Shown here: piece after piece, positions 44,936-56,806 of the stretch
Numbering within the stretch: position 1 is the stretch's first letter
Layout of the letters: every line of letters starts with the position of its first letter
NCBI RefSeq assembly: GCF_008831285.2
Contig: NC_045139.1
Location: forward strand, 7,474,204-7,534,203
Length of the DNA: 60,000 nucleotides
From: Nymphaea colorata
Taxonomy: Eukaryota; Streptophyta; Magnoliopsida; Nymphaeales; Nymphaeaceae
Direction: 5' to 3'
Notes under the pieces: generated by a model
Seen by the model: only the letters and a program-made list of their open reading frames with translations
Databases searched by the model: none
What the model was told of the DNA's origin: nothing
Program-made: the position numbers and the translations under genes

Positions 44936-46416
44936 TCCTTTCTGTATTCAGTTGTTCTGTTGGCTAATGCTTCCCTTGGCAGATAATTGAAGCATGGTTC
45001 TCCAATACCATAGGCATCAATATTTTAGTTTAGATTTGTGGTTGAAGAAATAAATGGCCATTTTGGAGCTTTATTCAGTAAACATGAACCTGGTGACCCC
45101 ATTGATCGGATGACTAAACTGGGAGGACCATCAGCTTGCTTCTCGTTTCAAGTGGTCTGTTATTTTTTTTTCACTTGAAGAGGTTCTGGCTGTTCTGTCA
45201 ACATCTCATCCGTCTACAGTTAGCTGCTTTAATGTTTGGGATTCTACCAATGAGTTTGAGCTCCATTCTACTTTTTTTAAAAAGCAAGGTTAGGCACATC
45301 CTTTTGAATTTGTATATAGGAATATACAATGAGCAAGGTAAGCTCGAGCTCAGCTTGAGTCACATAATGCTTAGCTCAAGCTTGAGTCCAGTTGAGGCAA
45401 ACTTAAGCTCAACAAGGTATACTGAGTCCGACCTTGATCTGGACCCGTTAAATTGAGGATGAAATCGATGTCACCTTTTTAACCATGAAAAGGGTGTTAA
45501 AATTCATTAAAATTACTGACATATCTCCTGAAAAATAATAAACATAAAAAACACAAGTCAAGTTGAGTTTAGTTTAAACTAATCAAGCTCGTGTAACTCG
45601 GATTCGACTCATTTGTAAATCAAGTTTTAATCGCAACCTCGAGATCAACTCGTTTATTAGCACAAACCATTCTTAGATAAGGGAGGTTGGCAAGAACGAT
45701 TGCACATCTCTACTTGTATGTAAGTTAGGTAACATATAATCTTGAATTTCTTCTACCACTTGTTGAGAGCAGAATAATCACCAGGCTCATCAGCGACATT
45801 ATTATTAATCTTAACATGGAGTACTTTTGAAAAAAATAAAATGTTTGAAGTCTACTGAAAAGATATTAGCAACAAATTGCCATGTAATGCAAAAGATGTT
45901 TCTAAATGAGAAAAATACACTATATAATGTTGTTACTGAGAGTAGTCCCTTAAATACCCACTAATAATATCATGCCAAGTAAGTATAACTTGTTATTTCG
46001 TCAAAGGGAAGAGCCCTTCGGGGTCGAAATGAGTTGGATCAGGTAGGAAGGGCTTCCATTCATATGGTCTTCTCTCTCACATTTTATTTACATTAAAATT
46101 GGTGGAAAAGAGAGAAATGGGGAGGTGTGAGACCCCATGTTGTTTTTTGTAGGAAAAAAGTGACAACTACTATTGGGAGTATCAGTACTGAGAAAAATAT
46201 AAAGTAAAAGGAAGGCATGACATTTTGGCAATAAATTAGCATGGTTTTTCTTTTCTTTCTAATCTCCATATCAATATAGATACTTTCAATAGCTAAGATA
46301 CTTTCAATAGCTAAGATAGTTTATAATGTGACATTCATACTCTTTTTTATTTCAATGAAGTTATTCCTTGCCAACAGCGGCAATGCAGTTTCAACATGTG
46401 TCCAAACGGCCTAGGC
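44936..46416. other. No gene; GAGCTC-rich patch and AT-rich spacer
   Basis: 45340-45660 is dense in AAGCTCGAGCTCAGC, GCTCAAGCTTGAGTC and AACTCGGATTCGACTC, similar to 26290-26545. A 20-bp phrase (ATACTTTCAATAGCTAAG) is tandemly doubled near 46280. The rest shows nothing. Confidence 0.4.
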
Positions 46417-47227
46417 AGATGAGCCCTAGGGTTGCTTATCCTCCTTTTATTTTATAGCCAAACCTTTTTTGTGACCACTTGTGGAAAAGATCAAGAGGTT
46501 AAGTTAAATGTACTTTAGAATGAAAACATCCAATGGTAGGCTAGGTAAACGCAGCTGGCTACTAATGAGTTGAAACCTCCCAAAAACACACTTCTAATGA
46601 GTAAAAACCACACAATAACATATTTGTTGCATAGTACTCAGGCAGTGTAAGTTTTGATAGCCAATAGGCCTCCAGTTCAAGCTTTCATACTGTCGACAAA
46701 GCAACTATGGTAAAGTAGAACACATTAAACAAATGCCAACAGGCCTTTCAGCTCCAATAACAATAGTTTCTCTGCTCATGACAAAGAAAAAGACACTAAA
46801 TTTCTCGACCAAAAACTACAAAAGTGACTGTATGTTTGATGACTCGTAACAAGCTTCCCCTTTATTTCTTTTCTACACTATCAGTGAATGATGATGTGTC
46901 CTAAAGCCGTCGTGACAAAATCCATCATGACAGCTTTCATCGTTATGAGAATGGCTTGCCTTTCGCTGATGAGACTTGTTCAATAGCCAGAGTGTGCAGA
47001 AATGGCCATCTACTGTCTAACGATGGCTAGATCTCCTCCTAAAATTGTCCCTTGTTGTAGTGCAAGGCATATTGTGATGCCTTCGGCTTGATTAACAAGG
47101 GAAAGGCCGCAGCCAAAATATGTGACAAAGACCTTCTACTTGTAACCAATGGTTAAATCGGCTGCCAAAATTATCCCTTGTTGTAATCCCTTTCATGATG
47201 CTCTAACCAAAGACTTATAAATCTGCC

Positions 47228-48330
47228 TGTAAGACAGAAGGTGTTATGCAAGCTATCTAATGTTATCAACTAGGATATTCACACAAAAGGAAGGTAATTA
47301 TCATTAAAGATAATGTTGTAACCCATAAGGAAATGATATACATGGAGGCATCATTAAGAATAATGATGACATTGATATCAATAAGTAGGGCCATCAACTT
47401 ATCATTACAAAAAAAAAAAAAAACAAAAATATCTAAAGTTTCTTGTAAAGGGAGAAAGTGTATCAATTCTCACATTCTCGATCCTTAAGGTCAATGGTAG
47501 CCTTCTGTAGCAAAAAATTATGTTAAATTATGTTAAACCTCACACTTGTGATATTTGTTATGTTTTCTAGCATGGTATCGAAGCAGGATGATCCCTACAT
47601 GGTGCATGAAAAATGAATTAATCTTAATCTTAAAGTGATTATCAAGTTAGGATAAAAAATGAAAGGATGGACAATGATAAACATTTGCTGAAGAAGATTT
47701 AGTGTTCAATGATGGCCTCCAAATGGGCAAGAGATGGCTTGTTCAGCAATGTAATAGCTTGACCAATCTTCCCCAAACTTTTCCAGGACAACTTGGACTT
47801 TCAAATATGTTGTCTAGTTTGAGGGAGGATGAGAATATAAGGCATCATGCAAAGTAATTAAAGTTACAAAACAAGATTTCATTGCAAAGGTTGTTATTAT
47901 TAAAAATAATATTGAGTTCTATAAGGGAATGACATCAATGTAGGTAAAGAAGTCATGAAAAATAGTAATGACATTTTTATCAACAAGGAGGATCATCAAT
48001 CTGGCATAGCACAAATAAAAAATTCAGTTCAAGTATCTCTTGAACTTTTCAAACATGTCTTTAAGTTTGAGGGAGGATGAAAATGGAAAGCGGTATGCAA
48101 AATATCTAACATTATCAAATAGAACCTTCCCAACAAAAGGAAAGTCATTATTGTGAACAATCGTATTATGATCCATAAGGAAATTATATCTATGGAGGTA
48201 AAGACACCAAACAAAATAATAATAGTGTTGTTATCAACAGGGAGGGCCGTTAAAGAAAGAGGAGTATCTAGAGATTATGAAAAACAAAGGGTATAAATAT
48301 CAAATCTCATCCTGTCGATTTTGTCATTTT
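47228..48330 (+). mobile_element. TRIM-like miniature LTR element array in the left arm
   Basis: LTR-like unit a (47228-47572) starts TGTAAGACAGAAGG and ends TTTTCTAGCA. A PBS-like TGGTATCGAAGCAGG follows at 47573. A 257-bp internal region without coding capacity ends in GTTTGAGGGAGGA (PPT-like), followed by unit b from 47830 (TGAGAATATAAGGC), then a second internal tail and PPT (GTTTGAGGGAGGA to 48077) and unit c from 48078 (TGAAAATGGAAAGC). Units share CATAAGGAAATKATATMYATGGAGG. Size, structure and lack of coding sequence fit TRIMs; the units are strongly diverged, so assignment is tentative. Confidence 0.55.
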
Positions 48331-48454
48331 TTAAAAAGCATTCATGCGTGCAGAAGTTGGGATTTTTTTTTTTTATGTTTTTAAATTAGAAAAGGAAACA
48401 TAAATCATTAATGAAGGTGAGATGCCAACAAAACCGTGCAGATGACCTAGAACT

Positions 48455-48548
48455 TTCTACTTGATTACATAAAAACATTCAATTAAACACAATATATGAT
48501 ATAATTGTAAATATTCTTAGTCAAATAGTGTATAGTCAAATAGTGTAT
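48455..48548. repeat. Fragment of AT-rich repeat R in the left arm
   Basis: AAACATTCAATTAAACACAATAT and TATGATATAATTGTAAATA parallel the 3' part of repeat R (10285-10340). The longer counterpart in the right arm is 51015-51215. Confidence 0.45.
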
Positions 48549-48556
48549 AGGCAACT

Positions 48557-49185
48557 TAGGCATCGGGCTGGGCCGGCCGGGTTAAACTGGGTCTGGATTG
48601 GCCCGTCGGGCCCAAAAAATGTGGCAGTTACTCGAAACCCGAGCCCAGCCCAGTAATATAATAAAATAATATTTTTTGCTGGCATTTTCCGGCCGTGTTT
48701 CTGTTTTGGAGGAGGAGGAAGCAGCTGCCCTTGGTCGGGAGGCCTTGGCAGAAACGGGAGACGATGTGGTTTGCCTTGATTCGAGGATATGAGTTGGAGA
48801 GTCGGATCTAAGCGTCTGTGGTTACAGAGGTTTAGCCTTTTTTCTCTTCCGTTTTTCCTTTCTTGGCTTTTGCATCTGTGCGCGGCGGCCTTCTCGTGTT
48901 TTTCTTCTGTTGATCTGGAGCGAGAAGGATGGACTTTCGACGGGCTTCTTCCCTCGACGAATATGACAAGTTCGTGATTCGGATGAACATGCCCAGGTTT
49001 GTTGCTTTGTTTCTTTCTTCAATTTGTTTTCTCCCGCTCAAGCTTCAATGCAAAGGAGAGCCCTATGTTTCGGCTATGCAAATCCATGGATTCGTTGATT
49101 TTTTTCTGACGGGCCAGATCGGGCCAGGCCCGGACTAACCCTGGCCAGTCCATTGGACCCTGGCCCCCACTGGTGGCCCAGCCCT
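48557..49185 (+). mobile_element. Gene-capturing hAT-like element (629 bp), left arm
   Basis: It is flanked by a perfect 8-bp duplication AGGCAACT (48549-48556 and 49186-49193). Ends are TAGGCATCGGGCTGGGCC and GGTGGCCCAGCCCT. The interior from about 48680 to 49110 is of higher GC and looks like captured host gene sequence rather than the usual AT-rich MITE core. The right-arm counterpart is 50355-51005. Confidence 0.8.
48929..48996 (+). pseudogene. Captured first exon of an ACT-domain-repeat (ACR) protein gene
   Basis: ATG at 48929 begins MDFRRASSLDEYDKFVIRMN and the exon ends at CCCAG before GTTTGTTG, a good splice donor. Plant ACR proteins, four-ACT-domain proteins thought to sense amino acids, start with a short leader ending in EYEKLVIRMNTPR, the point where the first ACT domain begins. 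Upstream 48780-48928 looks like 5'UTR, downstream 48997-49090 like the first intron. No ACT domain is present. The right-arm copy (50557-50624, minus) reads DEYDKLMIRMNTPR, closer to the family. Assignment rests on about 14 residues and the splice position. Confidence 0.65.
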
Positions 49186-49595
49186 AGGCAACTATAGGGA
49201 CAATTGAATTTCAAGTGGTAATCCCATGAGATGTTTGCTGTCCACATTGACATTGGTGAAAGAAGCAGTCAAGCTATCCACTTGTAAGCATATTGCAAAC
49301 TTGATAGTTGGGCACCTCTAGATGGGAGTGGAGCTTGTTTGAGTGGTGAATTATCTAAGAAAACATGGTCAGAGTCATAATTATCTCGGCAAATTAATAT
49401 GAGAATCATTTGAATGACACGATGAGAAAGTAGTTACCCTGAAAAAGAGGGGGCCATTGTTTTCATCTCAACACATCAGTGTAGCTTTCGTTTGAAGAAA
49501 CTTGTTGGCTTCTTTTTTGAGAGGAAAAAGTAGAGAAAGTTGCTTCCATTATTATTTGTCATTTAGTACTGGACAAGACCTTCTGATTTAGGAGA

Positions 49596-50008
49596 GTGCA
49601 ACTGAAAAGGATTATGTGGTATTTCAGGGTAACGCTTTCGGACTCTTCTTCTTACTTAAATAAGTTAGAAATAATTTGACCAGAAATTGTAGAGAACCCA
49701 CACTTATATGAGTCAAATCATCATGGCTCCGCAGTGAACTACTTACTGGCTTTCTTTCCTTTGTTTCGCTTTTAATATTATGGGTCGAACAGGAGTTAGG
49801 CAAAGGACTATAGTACAAAAGGCCCCCGAAACAAGTAAACGGGGGACCTGAAGGTAAATTTTTAACAACCAAGAATGGAGTGCAGGTTGATGCGCTCCAC
49901 AGTAAGACTGGACTCATCGGACCCAGGTCCACACTTAAAGGTCAGCTTTAGTTTTCTAATGAAAAATCTGCCCATATTTTTATTTGAAGCTACCCATCGT
50001 TCAGTCCG
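49596..50008. other. Spacer of the large inverted repeat (413 bp)
   Basis: Unique sequence between the arms. It contains no repeat found elsewhere in the window and no convincing gene; a 102-codon frame (49624-49932, minus) is not recognisable. Confidence 0.7.
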
Positions 50009-50354
50009 TCTCCTAAATCAGAAGGTCTTGTCCAATAGTAAATGACAAATAATAATGGAAGCAACTTTCTCTACTTTTTCCTCTCAAGAAAGAAGCCAAC
50101 AAGTTTCTTAAACGAAAGCTACACACACTAATGTGTCGATGAAAACAATGGCCCCCTATTTTTCAGGGTAACTACTTTTTCGTTGTGCCATTCAAAATAT
50201 TCCCATTTCAAATTAATTTGCCGAGATGATTATGACTCTGACCATGTTTTCTTAGCCAGTTCACCACTCAAACAAGCTCTACCCTCATCTAGAGGTGCCC
50301 AGCAAACATCTCCAGGGATTACCACTTGAAATTCAGTTTCCCCTATAGTTGCCT

Positions 50355-51005
50355 AGGGCTGGGCCCAGGGCTGGCCCCGGGCCAAAAAAAAACCCAGGCC
50401 GGGTCTGATGGACTGGCCTGGGTCAGCCCGGGCACAGCCCGCCAGAAAAAAAAATCAACGAATCCACGAATTTGCAGAGTCGAAACACAGGGCTCTCCTT
50501 CAGATTGAAGCTTGAGCAGGAGAAAACAAATTGAAGATAGATACAAAGCAACAAACCTGGGTGTGTTCATCCGAATCATGAGCTTGTCATATTCGTCGAG
50601 GGAAGAAGCCCATCGAAAGTCCATCTTTCTCGCTCAGATGACCTCCAGATCAATGGAAGAAAAACACGAGAAGGCCGCCGTGCACAGACACAAAGGCCAA
50701 CAAAGGAAAAATGGAAGAGAAAAAAGGCTAGCCCTCTGTAACAACATACGCTTAGATCCGACTCTCCAACTCATATCCCCGAATCAACGCAAACCACATC
50801 ATCTCCCGCTTCCGCCAAGCCCTCTTGGCCATGGGCAGTCGCTTCCTCCTCCAAAACAGAAACGCCGCGGAAAATGCCGCCAAAAAATATTATTGTATCA
50901 TATTACCGAGCTGGGCCCGGGCCCATTTTTTTGGGCCTGACAGGCCGATCCGGACCTGGTTTTACAGGGCCCGCCCGGCCCAGCTCAGCCCGATGCCCAT
51001 CCCTA
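50355..51005 (-). mobile_element. Gene-capturing hAT-like element (651 bp), right arm
   Basis: Flanked by AGTTGCCT (50347-50354) and AGTTTGCCT (51006-51014), the complement of the left-arm duplication with one added T. The far end reads CCCGATGCCCATCCCTA, a fuller hAT-like terminus (TAGGGATGGGCATCGGG on the other strand) than in the left arm, where about 7 bp of it are missing. Confidence 0.8.
50557..50624 (-). pseudogene. Captured ACR first exon, right-arm copy
   Basis: On the minus strand ATG at 50624 begins MDFRWASSLDEYDKLMIRMN and the exon ends in CCCAG before GTTTGTTG. Start codon, frame and donor are kept in both arms. IRMNTPR here matches the ACR leader exactly, whereas the left arm has IRMNMPR. 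Confidence 0.65.
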
Positions 51006-51014
51006 AGTTTGCCT

Positions 51015-51215
51015 ATACATTATTTGACTAAAAATATTTACAATTATATCATACAATATTATTTTATTTAATTAATAAATAAATATTGTGTTTAATTGAA
51101 AGTTTTTATGTAATCAAGCAAACTATTATAGGTAAAGCATCAACTAAGCAGGATATCCTAAATAATATATTTATTTAATTGAAAATAATAAAGAAAACTT
51201 CAATACACCCCCCTA
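51015..51215 (-). repeat. Fragment of AT-rich repeat R in the right arm
   Basis: On the minus strand GATATCCTGCTTAGTTGATG and CTATAATAGTTTGC parallel the TTGATGCCTTAACTATAATAG section of repeat R. Confidence 0.55.
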
Positions 51216-51529
51216 TCAGCCTCCATTAGATCTTCTTTCTACACACCCATAAAAAAAGGCTAGTGTAAACCCCAAAACAACAACAACTAAACCAAAGCCC
51301 GGTCAACCTAGATAAACTGACTAGTGCCGAGGGCAGCTGGAACAATTATCATTCTGAGAGCAGAATGTTCTAGGTCATCTGCACGGTTTTGTTGGCGTTT
51401 CATCTTCATTAGTGACTTGTGTTTTCTTTTCTACTTCAAAAACATAAACAAAAAATCCCAACTACTGCACGCATGAATGCTGTTTAAAAAATGACAAAGC
51501 CCGAGATTTAATGTAGTTTTCACCATCGT

Positions 51530-52648
51530 CCTTAAGGACCGATAGGATGAGATTTGATATTTATACTGTTTTTCATAATCTCTAGAGATTTCTCTCTCTC
51601 TCTCTTTTTGCAACTCCAAGTCAACGGCCCTCCTTGTTGATAACAACAATATTATGATTTTGTTTGGTGTCTTTACCTCCATAGATATAATTTCCTTATG
51701 GATCATAATATGATCGTTACAACGATGACTTTCTTTTTGTTGTGAAGGCCCTATTTGATAATGTTAGATATTTTGAGTACCGCTTTCCAATTTCATCCTC
51801 CCTCAAACTTAAAACATATTTGAAAAGTCCAAGAGATACTTCAACTGATTTTTTTTTTTTTTGCAATGCGAGATTGATGGCCTTCCTTGCTGATAACAAT
51901 GCCATTATTATTTTTCTTGACTTCTTTACTTGCATAGATGTCATTACCTTATAGACCACAATATTATTATTATTAATAACAACCTCACTTTTGTAGTGAA
52001 AATCTTGTTTTGTAACTTTAATTACTTTGCATAATGTCTTATATTCTCATCCTCCCTCAAACTAGACAACATATTTGAAAGTCCAAGTCGTCCTGGAAAA
52101 GTTAGGGAAGATTGAACAAGCTATTACATTGCTGAACAAGCCTTCTCTTGCCCATTTGGAGGCAATCATTGAACCCTAAATCTTCTTCAGCAAATGTTTA
52201 TCATTATCCATCCTTTCATTTTTCACCCTAAATTGATAATCACTTTAAGATTATGATTAATTCAATTTGCATGGACCATGTAGGGATCATCTTGCTTCAA
52301 TACCATGCTAGAAAACATAACAACTACCATAAGTATGAGGTTTAACATAATTTAACATGATTTTTTGCCACAGAAGGCTGCCATCCACCTTAAGGATTGA
52401 TAATGTGAGAATTGATATACTTTCTCCCTTTGCAAGAAACTTTAGATATTTTCCTTTTTTTTTTGTAATGACAAGTTGAACCCTACTTATTGATATCAAT
52501 GTCATCATTATTTTTAATGACATGTTTGCCTCCATATATATCATTTTCTTATGGGTTAGAACATTATCTTTAATGATAATTACCTTTCTTTTTGGGAATA
52601 TCCTAGTTGATAACATTAGATAGCTTGCATTACACCTTCTGTCATACA
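51530..52648 (-). mobile_element. TRIM-like element array in the right arm
   Basis: Inverted counterpart of 47228-48330. Unit a is 52306-52648, with the PBS-like TGGTATTGAAGCAAG on the minus strand at its inner edge (52291-52305); unit c ends at 51795 beside TCATCCTCCCTCAAACTT (PPT complement). Confidence 0.55.
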
Positions 52649-53428
52649 GGCAGAGTTGAAAGGGCTTGCATTACAACAATGGATAAATTTGGCAGCGGAT
52701 TTAGCCATTATTTACAAGTAGAAGGTCTTTGTCACATATTTGGCTGCGGCCTTTCCCTTGTTAATCAAGCCGAAGGCATCACAAGAGGCCTTGCACCGCA
52801 ACAAGGGGCAATTTTGGTAGGGGATTCAGCCATCGTTAGACAGTAGATGGCCATTTCTGCACACACTGGCTATTAAAAAAGTCTCATCAGCGAAAGGCAA
52901 GCCATTCTCATAACGCTGAAAGCTGTCACGATGGATTTTGTTGGGATGGCTTTAGGACACATGATCATTCACTGAGAGTGTAAAAAGGAAATAAAGGGGA
53001 AGCTTGTTACGAGTCATCAAACATTGTGTCACTTTTGTAGTTTTTGTTCGAGAAAATTAGTGTCTTTTTCTTTGTCATGAGCAGAAAAACTATTATTATT
53101 GGAGCTGGAAGGCCTGATCGCATTTGTTTAATGTGTTCTACTTAACCATAGTTGCTTTCTCAACAGTGTGAAACCTTGAACTGAAGGCCTATTGGCTATC
53201 AAAACTTACACTGCCTGAGTAGTAGGCAACAAATATGTTATTGTGTGGTTTTGACTCATTGGAAGTGTGTTTTTGGGGGGTTTCAACCCGTTAGTAGCCA
53301 GCTGCGTGTACCTAGCCCACCATTTGATGTTTTGATTCTAAAGTACATTTAACTTAACCTCATGATCGTTCCACAAGTAAGGTTTGGCTACAAAATAAAA
53401 GGAGGATAAGCAACCCTAGGGCAGATTC

Positions 53429-53763
53429 ACGACATAGTTAGCAAACAGACCCTAAGAAGCATCTTAACGTATAAATAAGTAAGCCACCTACACATGAAAA
53501 CAACGAAATTTGTGAGACAGGAGCAGGTCAAGACAGATTTTTGCATTACGCCGTATCAAAGAAAACCGTGTTCCAACAGTCTAACTATGTTGGAAAGGAG
53601 GATAGGAACACCAAGCCTGGCATTGTGTGTCGATTCCATGCCTCCTCTACTCCATGTGCAAACTTGTAGAAAATTGATCTTAGTACCTGAAAAGGTCCAT
53701 TTATGAAGCCACATCTCAGACAGAGGGAAAGAGAGACAGAGGGAGGTAGAAACAGAGAGATAC
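53429..53763. other. Unassigned DNA between the inverted repeat and the KCR fragment
   Basis: It should hold the next KCR intron and exon if the gene were intact on the minus strand, but no KCR text (the segment after the YxxxK motif) is readable. Nothing else is seen. Confidence 0.45.
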
Positions 53764-54390
53764 CTCTTTGTTGCACAATAGACTGTGATAAGTGGGAAGC
53801 CCCGGAAGGGCAGATTAGCGGCCTGAAACAATGTTAACACAATGGCTCCTTTCTTCTTCTTCTTCCTCTCATCATGTGGGGAAGGACCATGTGAGTGACC
53901 CTGGTGGCTGCCTCCACGTGCACCCTAATCAACTCCTGCAACTGCTCATCCCCAACCTCATGCATGTACATCGAGTAGGAGACCCAGACGTTGTTCACCA
54001 CGACCCCAAGGTCCAGACCTCTAATCTCCTCCTCAATCGCCTTGATCCCTTCATCAATTTTATCTCTTAGAGTCTAGAGAAGTCAACCACAACGCTCGTC
54101 ACCTCTATCCCACCATGCCCTTGACAGTGGCATTACTCACGTATTTCATGGGAAACAGAGGCCAGTTTCTCAGGGTTCCTCCCCACCAGCACCAAGTTTA
54201 GGCTCCTTTTTCCCAAGGAAAAAGCAAGAGCCTTTCCTATGCCATCAGTAGGGCCTGTGATCAGTGCCCATGAGCCGTAATGCTCCAGGTCTCTTCCAGG
54301 CCTTAAGAAGGTATTCCAAACCCAAACCAAGAAAATAACAGTGGACTTAAAGAGTCAAGCAAACCCTAGCGTTGAAAGGACTCTGTTAAT
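53764..54390 (-). pseudogene. KCR1: 5' part of a very-long-chain 3-ketoacyl-CoA reductase pseudogene
   Basis: Short-chain dehydrogenase of the fatty-acid elongase in the ER membrane. On the minus strand the text starts with a hydrophobic stretch (LFKSTVIFLVWVWNTFLRP), then YGSWALITGPTDGIGKALAF with the NADPH-binding TGxxxGIG motif, NLVLVGRNPEKL, and EVTSVVVDFS. After a frame change, DEGIKAIEEEIRGLDLGVVV and NNVWVSYSMYMHEVGDEQLQ follow, where the family NNAG motif has become NNVW. After another frame change, FPLITVYCATKR retains the catalytic YxxxK and ends at a GTATC splice donor (53763). Two stops (near 54125 and 54077) and two frameshifts prove it is dead. Later exons are absent; similar 3' exons lie instead at 27089 and 56450. 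Confidence 0.85.
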
Positions 54391-54493
54391 GCCTTCAGCC
54401 TCCATTCTTTTACAACGGATCCACTCTTGGAGGCATAAGGGTGATAACGATCAGAAAGGAAACCAGAGAATTTGAGCGAGGACCTGAGTAGCT
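54391..54493. other. Upstream flank of the KCR 5' fragment
   Basis: About 100 bp before the junction with segment S. No promoter element can be supported. Confidence 0.4.
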
Positions 54494-55865
<1,372 letters not shown>

Positions 55866-55966
55866 TTTTTTTTTTTGTAGATGAAGAGAACCCGCTCTGC
55901 TAATATTTCTCTGCAGTCTCCATGTTTGAGTGACAAAAGTGCTTAGGCATCGGTTCCTAGCTGGTC

Positions 55967-56251
55967 ATGACTCTATCATCCCAGAGGTTGGAAACCCACA
56001 TGCCATTCTATAAACTGAAGTCAATGACAAGGGAAACACTAATGAAGACATGGGCAGACCACTTATGCTTGGAATTAGAGATGGAAATGGACTATTCGAG
56101 CAACAAACTTGTGTCCTCAAAAACATCTTGGTCTCGCCTTGTGCATGAGCCCATAAAGAAGGAGCACTATGTTAGCCTTATTAACAAGACCTCAAAAAAG
56201 TTCAACTTGTGGAAAGTTCTTATTTCGGCCTACTCAGGGAGATCTGGCTGA
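55967..56251 (+). CDS. Short open frame shared with 26704-26913; unknown
   Basis: 94 codons; the last 69 match the frame at 26704. The upstream 26 codons are absent from that copy because of a local deletion or insertion around 26680. No family is recognised. Confidence 0.3.
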   Translation: MTLSSQRLETHMPFYKLKSMTRETLMKTWADHLCLELEMEMDYSSNKLVSSKTSWSRLVHEPIKKEHYVSLINKTSKKFNLWKVLISAYSGRSG

Positions 56252-56449
56252 TCAAGTCAGCCTTCTTCCATGAATGTCTTCAACTACTATGGGCAAGGGC
56301 TTTCAGAATTCCTGATTGAAATCCTTCATTTTAAATGATTATAGTTTTTTTGGGTCCAAAAAGAGTCCGAGTTGTTTTATTATAGTTAAGAAAGCAAAAG
56401 AGATCTTGAACTAGTTAGAAACAGATTCCATTGATATTCTTGATATCAG

Positions 56450-56806
56450 ATAAAACAACCATACTCATCAACCAAAAGTGAGTCGGAGAGAAGGAAGTCT
56501 GTAACTCCATCATGAGTAACAAACTGATCAAGTGCTGCTTGAAGCAGAGGATTCCTCTGCAAGGAGGAGCTGTTCTTCCCCTTTATGGGAAAAGACGGAA
56601 AGAACAAGGATCCAATCTAGCAGACGCTGAGGAAGAAGGCTTGCCATCCAACACTGCACCGCGTCAGCCCAGAACGGGCTGCGACACCCTTCATACTCCA
56701 TCCATCGGATGCTCGACTTCGCGTATTCTTCCGGTGAGGGGGCAAAAAAGAACGACCTCTCCATCTTTACCATCTTCGTGGAGACAACCAAAGGTATACT
56801 CAACAC
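56450..56806 (-). pseudogene. KCR1: 3' exon of a KCR-like gene, second copy
   Basis: Minus-strand text IPLVVSTKMVKMERSFFFAP, SPEEYAKSSIRWMEYEGC and WADAVQCWMASLLPQRLLD corresponds to the KCR C-terminal region. The tail shifts frame after RLLD. It lies upstream, in the direction of transcription, of the KCR 5' fragment at 53764-54390, so the two halves are in the wrong order to be one gene. Confidence 0.75.

Larger units (their letters stand above)
46417..49595. repeat. Large inverted repeat, left arm (3.2 kb)
   Basis: It is the imperfect reverse complement of 50009-53428. Matching landmarks: CCCTAGGGTTGCTTATCCTC (46420) with GAGGATAAGCAACCCTAGGG (53402), ATTATCATTAAAGATAATGT (47300) with its complement near 52570, and AAGACCTTCTGATTTAGGAG (49575) with CTCCTAAATCAGAAGGTCTT (50010). 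Both arms include the same nested elements. Confidence 0.85.
50009..53428. repeat. Large inverted repeat, right arm (3.4 kb)
   Basis: Reverse complement of 46417-49595. It is about 240 bp longer, mainly because of the extra sequence at 51125-51360. It lacks about 65 bp found at 49240-49310 in the left arm. Confidence 0.85.

Noticed and set aside
47266-47466. 66-codon hydrophobic frame on the minus strand in the inverted repeat
   Set aside because: It lies within an LTR-like unit of the TRIM-like array, and its counterpart in the other arm is not kept as the same protein.
54133-54330. KCR 5' fragment considered as the start of a working gene
   Set aside because: In-frame stops, two frameshifts, loss of the NNAG motif and absence of later exons in the correct order rule it out.
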